Positions 7,049-13,807 of a DNA stretch of 17,127 bases are shown piece by piece. The DNA is taken from NCBI GenBank assembly GCA_900772775.1, contig CAAGRW010000156.1, positions 1 to 17,127 on the forward strand, in the 5' to 3' direction. A program made the translations under genes and the position numbers. Each line of letters starts with the position of its first letter. The stretch's first letter is position 1. A model generated the notes under the pieces. The model had not been told where the DNA came from. It saw nothing but the letters and a program-made list of their open reading frames with translations, and did no database searches. This DNA comes from Candidatus Rifleibacteriota bacterium. GTDB taxonomy: Bacteria > Vulcanimicrobiota > Xenobia > Xenobiales > Xenobiaceae.

Positions 7049-8515
7049 CTAGCTGATCATGGTATTTCTTTCAATGGTCATTTTGCCATCAGTCCAGCGC
7101 ACTACGCCAATGTAAGCGTTGCCATTTTTGTCGAAAAGATCTTTCTTTTCGACTACTTGGTTGGGCTCGGTGTAGAGGATGGAGCCGTTCTGGATATGCA
7201 TCTTCATATCGTTGATGAGATCCTGGCCAGGATTGTCATTCATAGCGCCGATGCCGCTGGAAACTTTGGCCGTAACTTCAGCGCCGGAGAATTTACCAAA
7301 CTCGGGGCCGTCTAAAGTGACAGTCATATCGTGAGCGGGAACAGAAGCCATGGATACACCAGAAGGAGTATCGTCACCCTCAAAGAGGATGTTGCGCTCT
7401 TGCATGCAGTTCAAAATAATGTCGTGGTTCTTGCCGCCCATCTCTTCGTCGGCTTTAAGCATGCAAAGAGCGATGTCGCGGTAGGTAGCATTCTCTTTAG
7501 GAGAAATGTTGATAGCTTTAGCTAAAACATCCATGCTTTCGCTACCAGCGGCCTTAATGGCGGCAGCAGCGTCCATACCGTCAGCCATGTTGCGCTGAGT
7601 CATGGCAGCCATCACGTCATACTGAGCACCGCTGAAAATGCGGGACCAGCTGTGCACTTCAGTAGTTAAAGGATCGGTGCCGGAAGGGTTGCGATCTACA
7701 GTGTGAGGAGCTTGCCATTTAAAGTCGTTGATTAAACTGCGCACGTGATCGCCACCAGTGACGTTGCGTCCAGCTTCGTTATTGATAGTGCGACCTAAAA
7801 GCTCGCCAGTAGCAGATAAGCAATTGGGCTTGTGTAAGTCGCCACCGCACTCTCTAGCTGCCAATTCGCATACTTGATCGTTTTGGCTGGACATATAAAG
7901 AGCGGTTAAGTCACCGAAAGCTTCGTGGAAACCGTTGGTATCGGCATGCCAAGAAGACAAGAAACCGGGACGAATAGCGTCTAAAATGGCGTGGCCGGCT
8001 TCGTGAGACACAACTTCACCGGAGCTTCCGGTATAGACTTGCTGTTGAGTGACGGGATCTTTGGCGTGGAAGAAATTTAAGGACTCGTCCTGACGAGAAT
8101 AGTAAGCGTTGAGCATGACGCCGCCGTCGGGGATAAGCTTAATTTGCTTTTCGCCGAAAGCCCAATTGATGTCCTGACCGAATTTTTCGCTCATGGCATT
8201 AACTGTGGACTGAATAGTGGCCATGGTGTTGGCAGCGATGTACTGACGAGTGCCGGGCTGGAAGACATATTCGCCATCTTTGTTGGGGCGCAATCCGTCT
8301 TTATCGGCTAAACGCACGTGCTCGCCTTCGGGAGCTTTTTTGCTGCTAGTTTTAATGTTGGGCACTTGGATAGTAATAGGATCCATGACCAACTCATCTT
8401 GAGGATTATAAGAAAACTCCGGCCCTCTTACTTCAGTATCAACCTTGGTGGCGCTTACGCCGCTGGTCGGAGCCGTGTAAGCCATAGGACTCACACCACT
8501 AATAGAATTTAACAT
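7049..8515 (-). CDS. Thermolysin-like (M4-type) metallopeptidase, copy 1, leaderless
   Basis: Putative zinc endopeptidase of the gluzincin type. HEAGH gives H171, E172 and H175. GFHEAFGD gives the third ligand E198 with the supporting D202, an ExxxD pattern as in M4. EVHSWSRIFSGAQYD places H288 where M4 enzymes have their transition-state histidine. The last ligand lies 23 residues after H175, against 20 in thermolysin. There is no signal peptide and no typical M4 propeptide. The amino terminus is polar and Ser-rich (MLNSISGVSPMAY), with the pattern SI-x7-AY-x-A shared with its neighbours. A short region EFSYNPQDELVMDPITI (34-50) is nearly identical in copy 2. The carboxy-terminal ~100 residues look beta-rich. 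AGAGG precedes the start by 10 nt. Substrate and location are unknown. Confidence 0.85.
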   Translation of the reverse strand: MLNSISGVSPMAYTAPTSGVSATKVDTEVRGPEFSYNPQDELVMDPITIQVPNIKTSSKKAPEGEHVRLADKDGLRPNKDGEYVFQPGTRQYIAANTMATIQSTVNAMSEKFGQDINWAFGEKQIKLIPDGGVMLNAYYSRQDESLNFFHAKDPVTQQQVYTGSSGEVVSHEAGHAILDAIRPGFLSSWHADTNGFHEAFGDLTALYMSSQNDQVCELAARECGGDLHKPNCLSATGELLGRTINNEAGRNVTGGDHVRSLINDFKWQAPHTVDRNPSGTDPLTTEVHSWSRIFSGAQYDVMAAMTQRNMADGMDAAAAIKAAGSESMDVLAKAINISPKENATYRDIALCMLKADEEMGGKNHDIILNCMQERNILFEGDDTPSGVSMASVPAHDMTVTLDGPEFGKFSGAEVTAKVSSGIGAMNDNPGQDLINDMKMHIQNGSILYTEPNQVVEKKDLFDKNGNAYIGVVRWTDGKMTIERNTMIS

Positions 8516-8563
8516 TTTTCAACAACCTCTCGTGAAAATGTATCTGGAGTTCTCCTACCCCTT

Positions 8564-8585
8564 ATCTTAAGTTTCATTCTAAGAT
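8564..8585 (-). promoter_or_regulatory. Inverted repeat in the leader of metallopeptidase copy 1
   Basis: ATCTTA (8564-8569) and TAAGAT (8580-8585) are exact inverted arms separated by 10 nt. They lie about 50-70 nt upstream of the start on the - strand. They could be an operator or a leader hairpin. I find no convincing -35/-10 pair in this gap. Confidence 0.25.
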
Positions 8586-8662
8586 CAAGAGCGTTACTTC
8601 AAGTTACAAAAGTATGTATTTTTAGTGAATCGAGCAAAACCTTTTAATAAATTGATAAAGCG

Positions 8663-8725
8663 AAAAAAGCTCTCCTACACTTTGGCAAATTGTTAAATCT
8701 TGCGCTTGTGTGAGAGAGCTTTTTT
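8663..8725. terminator. Terminator between the two metallopeptidase genes
   Basis: Twelve-base perfect arms (8663-8674 starting AAAAAAGCTCTC, and 8714-8725) are extended after one mismatch by five further pairs (8676-8680/8708-8712). On the - strand it ends in a U-run, so it terminates copy 2 and implies that copy 1 has its own promoter. The + strand also ends in Ts. Confidence 0.85.
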
Positions 8726-8771
8726 TACTTTCAGAATCTCGACGCCTTTACGTCGAAAAGATGGAGAAAGA

Positions 8772-10247
8772 TTAGCTGATCATTTTGTTGCGCTCGATAA
8801 CCATCTTACCATCGGTCCAGCGCACTACGCCGACATAAGGATTGCCATTCTTGTCGAAGAGGTCTTTCTTCTCGACAACTTGGTTGGGCTCGGTGTAGAG
8901 GATGGAACCATTTTGGATCAAGCGCTTCATATCTTTGGCTAACTTGTCGCCAGGGTTGCTCATCATACCGATACTATTGGAAGCTTTGCCGCTCACTTCG
9001 GCACCGGCAAATTTGCCATATTCGGGGCCGTCTAAGGTGATGGTCAAATCGCGAGGCTCAGCGGTGATGCCCATGGTTTCGGCGGGAGTATCGTCGCCTT
9101 CTTCGAGGATATTTCTCTCTTTGAAGGTGTTGAGAATAATGTCGTGAGCTTTTCCTTCATTGCTGCGAGCGTCAATCTTGAGCATGCAAAGGGCAATGTC
9201 GCGATAAGAAGCGTCGTGGCTGGGAGAAATGCTAACGGCTTTGGTGAGGAGCTCCATGCTCTCTTGACCGGCAGCTTTGATAGCTTGGGCAGCATCCATA
9301 CCGTCAGCCATATTGCGCTTGGTAATAGCAGCCATTACATCATACTGAGCACCACTGAAAATGCGGGACCAGTCGTGCATCTCGGTAGAAACGGGATGCT
9401 CGGGAGTAGGATCTTCGCCTTCGATATTGTTGGGATCTTCCCATTTGCAATCGTTGATCATGCAACGGACGTAGTCTCTGTCAGCATCGTGAATGCCATA
9501 CTTATTGTTGATGGCTCGTCCCATGTGCTCACCGGTATCGGAAAGAAGGCTGGGCTTGCTCAAGTCGCCGCCGGTTTGCTGAGCGGCCAATTGGCAAACT
9601 TCATCATTCTGAGTGGACATATAAAGAGCGGTTAAGTCGCCGAAAGCTTCGTGTAAACCGTTAGTGTCGGCACTCCAGGAAGTGAGGAAGCCAGGACGTA
9701 CGGAGTCCAAAATGGCATGGCCAACTTCGTGGGAAATAACTTCGCCAGAAGCGCCAGAGTAGACTGTCTCTTTCTTCACAGGGTCGAAATCGTGGAAGAA
9801 GTTTAAGGACTCTTCGTCACGAGAATAATAAGCGTTTAAATCGACGCCAGCGTCGGGAGCTAAACCGATTTGTTTGTCGCCAAAAGCAAAAGTAATGTCG
9901 TAGCCGAGAATTTTTTCCATACTGTCGATAGTATGCTGAATAGTGGCCATACTATTGGCGGCTACATAATTTTTAGTGCCTTTATCGAAGACGTAAGAAC
10001 CGTCGGAATTGGGCTTAAGGCGCTCGCCTTTTATGAACTTTACGTTTTCGGTACGGGGAGCCTTAGCGGTTCTTCCATGCTCGGTATTGAGGTCTATGGT
10101 AATAGGATCCATAACGGTCTCGTCCTGGGGGTTGTAGGAAAATTCCATCTCCCTAGTTTGGGCGGCGTTATTGGAAGAAGTAGCTTCGAGCTTGTCGGCT
10201 GGAGCTGAGTAAGCAGTGTAATTTACACTATTGATTGAACCGATCAT
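8772..10247 (-). CDS. Thermolysin-like (M4-type) metallopeptidase, copy 2, leaderless
   Basis: Tandem paralogue of the gene ending at 7049, alike along the whole length. The last 46 residues differ at only four positions. Zinc-site residues are all kept: H173, E174 and H177 in HEVGH, E200 and D204 in LHEAFGD, and candidate histidine H291 in EMHDWSRIFSGAQYD. The amino terminus MIGSINSVNYTAYSAP again lacks a signal peptide and fits SI-x7-AY-x-A. The middle stretch around 250-290 differs most from copy 1 and is more acidic (IEGEDPTPEHP), which may reflect a changed substrate or surface. GAGG lies about 9 nt upstream of the ATG. A terminator follows it, and the ADP-ribosyltransferase-like gene is divergent. 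Confidence 0.85.
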   Translation of the reverse strand: MIGSINSVNYTAYSAPADKLEATSSNNAAQTREMEFSYNPQDETVMDPITIDLNTEHGRTAKAPRTENVKFIKGERLKPNSDGSYVFDKGTKNYVAANSMATIQHTIDSMEKILGYDITFAFGDKQIGLAPDAGVDLNAYYSRDEESLNFFHDFDPVKKETVYSGASGEVISHEVGHAILDSVRPGFLTSWSADTNGLHEAFGDLTALYMSTQNDEVCQLAAQQTGGDLSKPSLLSDTGEHMGRAINNKYGIHDADRDYVRCMINDCKWEDPNNIEGEDPTPEHPVSTEMHDWSRIFSGAQYDVMAAITKRNMADGMDAAQAIKAAGQESMELLTKAVSISPSHDASYRDIALCMLKIDARSNEGKAHDIILNTFKERNILEEGDDTPAETMGITAEPRDLTITLDGPEYGKFAGAEVSGKASNSIGMMSNPGDKLAKDMKRLIQNGSILYTEPNQVVEKKDLFDKNGNPYVGVVRWTDGKMVIERNKMIS

Positions 10248-10671
10248 AGTAAAAGACCTCGTTTAGAAGTATAGGTATTCCGGTGAGCAAGGCTGCCGGA
10301 TTCTTGTTTCAACGACCACCAAACCTATTCAGAGGAGCTAGGCTATTGGCGATCTCCGCAAGCGTTCTTCATGTTTCCGCATACCCTTGCGGTACAACAA
10401 AAAAGCATCGACTTTCCGTTACCACAATTTTAACGCTTTGGGAGAGAGTAAAGTTAATTAAATGTTAATATGTGGCCGCTTTTGCTGATAAAAACATTAA
10501 ACATTATTTAACTAAAGCTTCCGTATTCTCAAGGAAATTGCTCCCTTTTAGGTCAAGAGAACTTGGCAAAAAAATAAACAAAAGTAGCAAAAAAGTAATA
10601 TCTATGCCACATAATCGGCTTTGTATGTGCTATTCTAGGGCCTATAGAAAATTGTTTTAGTGTTGGGTGCC
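10248..10671. promoter_or_regulatory. 424-nt divergent intergenic region with AT-rich repeats
   Basis: Holds the 5' leaders of metallopeptidase copy 2 (- strand) and the ADP-ribosyltransferase-like gene (+ strand). Two hairpins are visible: TCCGG/CCGGA (10279-10283/10296-10300) and CCGCAAG/CTTGCGG (10356-10362/10386-10392). Around 10453-10512 lies an AT-rich cluster. There AAACATT occurs twice in a row (10492-10505), and AATGTT (10461-10466) is its inverted partner. A weak promoter-like pair for the + strand is TTGCTG (10482) with TATTTA (10505), 17 nt apart. TGCTATTCT at 10628-10636 looks like an extended -10 closer to the gene. Short frames here have no family features and I do not call them genes. 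Confidence 0.4.
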
Positions 10672-11706
10672 ATGAATATTAGTTCCATAGGCATGCATGC
10701 CGTGCCGTCTTACAATGCAAAAATAGAGAGCAACTCCAAAGCGGTTGAAAATGCTGCTGCTCAGCAACCGGCCGCTGATATTTTTGAAAGCTCTTTAGAA
10801 AATTTAAGTGAACAAGGCGTAGTAAAAAGTGCGTCTTTGCCTTCTGCTTCATCTGATAAGCATAAAATCCAACTTTCCGACGAAGCTGTGGGAGAGATTT
10901 TGGGACAAATTGTCTCTCAAGATGACGAAGTAAAAGCTTCTCCAGCTCCGGCTAATGCTGCTGAAACAGTTCTGATGGATCAAGATGAATTCCAGGCTGC
11001 TGGTTTAGGTATTTTCTGCATAAAAAGCTTAAAAACAAATCGTGTGCCTTCGCTGGATATGGTCAAAGATTATGACTATATTAAGCCTGACGATGCCGTT
11101 GAAAATTATGAAACTAATGTAAAACCGGATTTAAATATTGTCGAACGCGGTTGCATAAAAGCTTATTGTAGCGTGGCCTATTTGCAAATGAATGGCTATT
11201 TACTTGGCAACAAGAAAAGTCCATTGGGAGTAGTGCGTCGGGCTACCGAATGTATGAGTGGAGCTTTGGAGCGTCATGAAGTGCCTCAGGGCTCTATTCT
11301 TTATCGCACGGCTAGCTTAGCTGAGTTGCGCAATTATATGAGCTCGGAAGATTACGACAAGTTTGCCCAAATGCAAGTCGATTGCAGCACTAAAGAACTT
11401 GCTCCTTACCTGGAAGCTAAAATTGCCGGTACGCAAACTAACCGCAAAACTTTCTTATCTACTACGATTAACCCCAAATTCAATTTCCAGGATAAGCCCA
11501 AAGTGGCTACCAAACTTTATATTGGCGAAAATGTCAAAGGTATTTACGTAGCTGCTGATAAGAAGCTGTCTCCTTTCCCCGAGGAAGAAGAGTATTTGTT
11601 GGCTCCCGATACCAAGATGACCGTAATGGGCGTCGAGTATAATGAGAGAAACAAGGGCTTTGTACTTCATGTATTTGCCGGCGATTTGCCTAAGAAAGAG
11701 GCTTAG
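10672..11706 (+). CDS. Putative mono-ADP-ribosyltransferase (R-S-E class), leaderless
   Basis: Residues below count from the ATG at 10672; an alternative GTG at 10660 adds four. The carboxy half (about 155-344) matches the order of motifs in R-S-E ADP-ribosyltransferases. GSILYRTAS gives the NAD-binding Arg (R212). FLSTT gives the STS-type motif (S263-T264-T265). FPEEEEYLLAP gives a bi-glutamate ExE (E305 and E307) followed by LL, as in the toxin ARTT loop. R-to-S and S-to-E distances are 51 and 44. Such enzymes move ADP-ribose from NAD to a protein. ExE suits an arginine acceptor in known members. The amino part (1-140) is polar and low-complexity, without a signal peptide, and starts MNISSIGMHAVPSYNA. 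A 72-residue gene follows by 3 nt. The ribosome binding site is weak. No overall homologue is recognised; the call rests on motifs. Confidence 0.7.
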   Translation: MNISSIGMHAVPSYNAKIESNSKAVENAAAQQPAADIFESSLENLSEQGVVKSASLPSASSDKHKIQLSDEAVGEILGQIVSQDDEVKASPAPANAAETVLMDQDEFQAAGLGIFCIKSLKTNRVPSLDMVKDYDYIKPDDAVENYETNVKPDLNIVERGCIKAYCSVAYLQMNGYLLGNKKSPLGVVRRATECMSGALERHEVPQGSILYRTASLAELRNYMSSEDYDKFAQMQVDCSTKELAPYLEAKIAGTQTNRKTFLSTTINPKFNFQDKPKVATKLYIGENVKGIYVAADKKLSPFPEEEEYLLAPDTKMTVMGVEYNERNKGFVLHVFAGDLPKKEA

Positions 11707-11709
11707 CTT

Positions 11710-11928
11710 ATGACTGAGCAGCAAAATCAAGCTGACGCTATCTTAGATGAAGCGGCGGCGACTGTTTCCGCAGAAGCCGTGTCCTTGCGTCGCGAAAGTG
11801 AAATAGCTTCTTTAAGCAAAAGTGATATAAAAGACTTATTGCCTGCAGCCGAACGCGCTCAGCAAGAAGCTAAAGTCGCAGAGTTTGAGCGTCTCTGGCA
11901 AGCTAGGCGTGAGGCTAAAAAGCAATAA
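11710..11928 (+). CDS. Small helical protein downstream of the ADP-ribosyltransferase-like gene
   Basis: 72 residues of unknown function. It is rich in Ala, Glu, Gln and Arg, with no cysteine, no membrane segment and no signal peptide. It looks like two or three amphipathic helices, with a break near LLPAAERA. The ATG is 3 nt after the upstream stop, with AAAGAGG (11695-11701) 8 nt before it, so it is surely co-transcribed. A strong terminator follows. By position it could be an immunity protein or antitoxin that neutralises the transferase, or a dedicated chaperone. Neither is shown by motifs. The ribosome binding site and coupling make it a real gene rather than a chance frame. Confidence 0.7.
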   Translation: MTEQQNQADAILDEAAATVSAEAVSLRRESEIASLSKSDIKDLLPAAERAQQEAKVAEFERLWQARREAKKQ

Positions 11929-11944
11929 ATAGGGGATAAGCCAA

Positions 11945-11987
11945 AAAAAATCGGAGCGTTGGCATGAAGCTGACGTTCCGATTTTTT
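11945..11987. terminator. Bidirectional terminator after the small gene
   Basis: Fifteen-base arms (11945-11959 and 11973-11987) pair fully apart from one G-U wobble. The left arm starts with an A-run and the right arm ends with six Ts. It closes the ADP-ribosyltransferase-like operon and can also stop the pilin-like gene ending at 12035 on the other strand. Confidence 0.88.
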
Positions 11988-12034
11988 ATGTCTAATACTA
12001 TGCAGCGATGTAACAAAACAGCAATATGTCTGCG

Positions 12035-12691
12035 TTAATTAGTCTTGCATTGTTTGTCGCTTACATTTCCCATTCTATCAATACTGATTTCAACACCGTT
12101 ATGAATGTTCTTACCTTCATAGTGGAGAACTTTAATTTTACCATTCACGAATGGGGTTCCGTTTGGTCTGAAAGCTATAGCGACTAAAGGGCTCGTATTG
12201 TTACCAATACCTTGTGTGTCTTGGTTGCCTTCGTATATTCCCAACCATGCACCCTTTGTAATTCTGTCAGCTTTAGAGGATAAATCTGAGTTTTTTAAAC
12301 CGTTAGTCACAGATATAGCTACTTCGTCAGATGAGCCGACAAAGCCCTGATTTACTAAAGTCTTTCCGTTATAAATGCGCCAAACAAAGCAGTTGCCGCC
12401 GTTAATTCGTGTATAATCGCCGGTATTGTTAAAGCTGTTTTGTGACGCTTGAGGGCGACTGCCATCGTTTAAGACAAGCTCTCCCGCAGCTTGTGCTGTA
12501 GGTGGAAGTTCGCGAATTGCTCCACAAAATCGTTCCATCTCTTGATTTACATTCGTCCTGGCGATATTACGTCTGTGATTGCCTATGCCTATGGCAGCTA
12601 ATATACCTATAATGGCGATGACTACCAGCAGCTCAATAAGTGAAAAGCCAAAAAGCTTTCTCCGACAGTATGGTGATATAAATAATTTCAT
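12035..12691 (-). CDS. Type IV prepilin-like protein (GspH/FimU-like)
   Basis: Class III signal peptide of 15 residues ending KLFG, then FSLIELLVVIAIIGILAAIG, with G15 before the cleavage site and E20 at mature position 5. This is the pattern processed by prepilin peptidase. The 20-residue hydrophobic helix is followed by a charged stretch (NHRRNIARTNVNQEMERF) and a globular beta-rich domain of about 150 residues with two cysteines near 56 and 105 and one near the end. The layout resembles GspH/FimT/FimU minor pilins. It lies 2 nt after the membrane-protein gene on the same strand, whose end supplies GGAGAAGGA as ribosome binding site. The exact subfamily is not certain. Confidence 0.85.
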   Translation of the reverse strand: MKLFISPYCRRKLFGFSLIELLVVIAIIGILAAIGIGNHRRNIARTNVNQEMERFCGAIRELPPTAQAAGELVLNDGSRPQASQNSFNNTGDYTRINGGNCFVWRIYNGKTLVNQGFVGSSDEVAISVTNGLKNSDLSSKADRITKGAWLGIYEGNQDTQGIGNNTSPLVAIAFRPNGTPFVNGKIKVLHYEGKNIHNGVEISIDRMGNVSDKQCKTN

Positions 12692-12693
12692 GC

Positions 12694-13116
12694 CTATTCC
12701 TTCTCCCGAGATTTTGCAATATATAGGATAACACCTAAGCCTATTATAATAGCAACGACTCCAATGACAATAAATAGAGTGTTATTGTTGCTCTTATGTT
12801 TTTGAACTGGCGTCTCAACCTCAGCATCAAACTTAGGCATTTCGGGAATAGGTGAATCAGCTGTCTCTTTTTTGTGAGGCCTTTCAGACAGATTGCTAGA
12901 TCCTTGGGGTATGTAATTGGTTTCTGCTTGTTCTTCTGGAACAGGTGCTGTGTCTATAGCTGTTCCTTTGTACAAGATTGTTCCTGTAGGAGTGTCAACA
13001 TATCTAACAACTTGATCTCCCTCAACTACAGCAGCTAGAGCTGATGGGGAAACAACAGTAAATCCATAAAATACAATTGCCAATATAATTGGTAGGAAAA
13101 AAAATCGTTTAACCAC
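12694..13116 (-). CDS. Small bitopic membrane protein with Pro/Glu-rich linker
   Basis: 140 residues with a GTG start (AAGG about 12 nt upstream). A basic amino terminus (MVKR) and hydrophobic stretch end at SALA-A (about residue 28), a likely signal peptide. The short segment VVEGDQVVRYVDTPTGTILY comes next. A polar Pro/Glu/Lys-rich linker (about 50-110) follows. A single carboxy-terminal membrane helix (113-134) ends in AKSREKE. The likely topology is a periplasmic amino part anchored by the carboxy end, with the basic tail in the cytoplasm. I do not recognise the family. Tight coupling with the downstream prepilin suggests a role in the same pilus or pseudopilus system. Confidence 0.75.
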   Translation of the reverse strand: MVKRFFFLPIILAIVFYGFTVVSPSALAAVVEGDQVVRYVDTPTGTILYKGTAIDTAPVPEEQAETNYIPQGSSNLSERPHKKETADSPIPEMPKFDAEVETPVQKHKSNNNTLFIVIGVVAIIIGLGVILYIAKSREKE

Positions 13117-13198
13117 TTGTACTTACTGCCTTTATGATATTGTTATCATTTCGAAGTGCATTCAATTAGTATCTAAGCATTTATTAACTCTAATGTAA

Positions 13199-13228
13199 TG
13201 GACTTCGTACATACTTTTATTTTATACT
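13199..13228 (+). promoter_or_regulatory. Sigma70-like promoter for the pilin operon
   Basis: TGGACT (13199-13204) and TATACT (13223-13228) are 18 nt apart, about 35 nt before the start of the PilV-like gene. The -10 matches the consensus at five of six positions and the -35 at four. It lies in the 148-nt gap between the divergent pilin-related units. Confidence 0.45.
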
Positions 13229-13264
13229 ATAGGCACGTAGGATGGAAGAGAGGTTTGTCATCAT

Positions 13265-13807
13265 ATGAAGTTAAAATTTAGAAGAAAGGGACAGCAAGGC
13301 TTGACCTTGCTGGAGATTATGGTTGCGATAGCTGTTTTAACCTCTACTCTAGTTGCTTTCGCTTCCGTATTTCCTGCCGCATTTAAGCTTAATAGGCAAT
13401 CGCAAAATTCAGTCAAGGCCGCTAAACATGCTGCTGCTGTGGCTGAGGAGCTCAGGGCTATGCCCATTGCTTGCAACTCGTCCCTTATTTCTGGTTTGGT
13501 TCCCGGTGGAAAACAACACTACTTAGAGGGATATTCATCCAATAAGGTAAGCGGTAACTTTGATAACTATTATAGTGGTTTAACTGCCGTTCAAGAGTTG
13601 ACAGAAGACGGATTTAGCTTAGATTACACTAAGTTTGGCGGGAAGAATGGACTCCCTGGAGTTTCTTTCTATCACCTCGGCAATGGAGGAAACAATGACT
13701 CTCGTTTTTGGGAAATTTTTGTAAACGTTTATTGGCCGGAAACAATTAATGGTAGGCAAGTTGTACGCTCCGCCTCTTTGGTCAGCGCAAGGACCGGTAA
13801 TCGCTAA
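13265..13807 (+). CDS. Type IV prepilin-like protein (PilV/GspI-like)
   Basis: Class III signal peptide ending QQG at G12, then LTLLEIMVAIAVLTSTLVAF, with the required Glu at mature position 5 (E17). A conserved-looking helix continues (FPAAFKLNRQSQNSVKAAKHAAAVAEELRAMP), as in PilV/GspI minor pilins, followed by a ~100-residue domain ending RQVVRSASLVSARTGNR. GAGAGG (13248-13253) precedes the ATG. It is first in a + strand operon. Its stop overlaps the next start in TAATG, so translation is coupled. The likely role is a minor pilin at the tip or priming complex of a type IV pilus or pseudopilus. Confidence 0.85.
   Translation: MKLKFRRKGQQGLTLLEIMVAIAVLTSTLVAFASVFPAAFKLNRQSQNSVKAAKHAAAVAEELRAMPIACNSSLISGLVPGGKQHYLEGYSSNKVSGNFDNYYSGLTAVQELTEDGFSLDYTKFGGKNGLPGVSFYHLGNGGNNDSRFWEIFVNVYWPETINGRQVVRSASLVSARTGNR

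Larger units (their letters stand above)
7049..8915. repeat. Duplicated 3' ends of the two metallopeptidase genes
   Basis: The stretches at about 7052-7190 and 8775-8913 are strongly similar in DNA as well as protein, with long identical runs such as ACTTGGTTGGGCTCGGTGTA. This indicates a recent duplication or gene conversion of the 3' ends, and a possible site for recombination between the copies. Confidence 0.6.

Noticed and set aside
9144..9635. 163-residue frame antisense to metallopeptidase copy 2
   Set aside because: It is a by-product of the conserved coding sequence on the other strand. The protein has no known motif and no ribosome binding site was evident.
7049..10247. Tandem metallopeptidases as part of a mobile element
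   Set aside because: No transposase, integrase or terminal inverted repeats are visible, so simple gene duplication explains the arrangement.
10283..10660. Two ~60-residue + strand frames in the divergent intergenic region
   Set aside because: They have weak or absent ribosome binding sites and irregular composition, and they lie where promoters and leaders are expected.
10660..10671. GTG start for the ADP-ribosyltransferase-like gene
   Set aside because: Not excluded, but the ATG at 10672 puts the shared SI-x7-[AS]-Y-x-A pattern within one residue of its place in the two peptidases. Neither start has a strong ribosome binding site.
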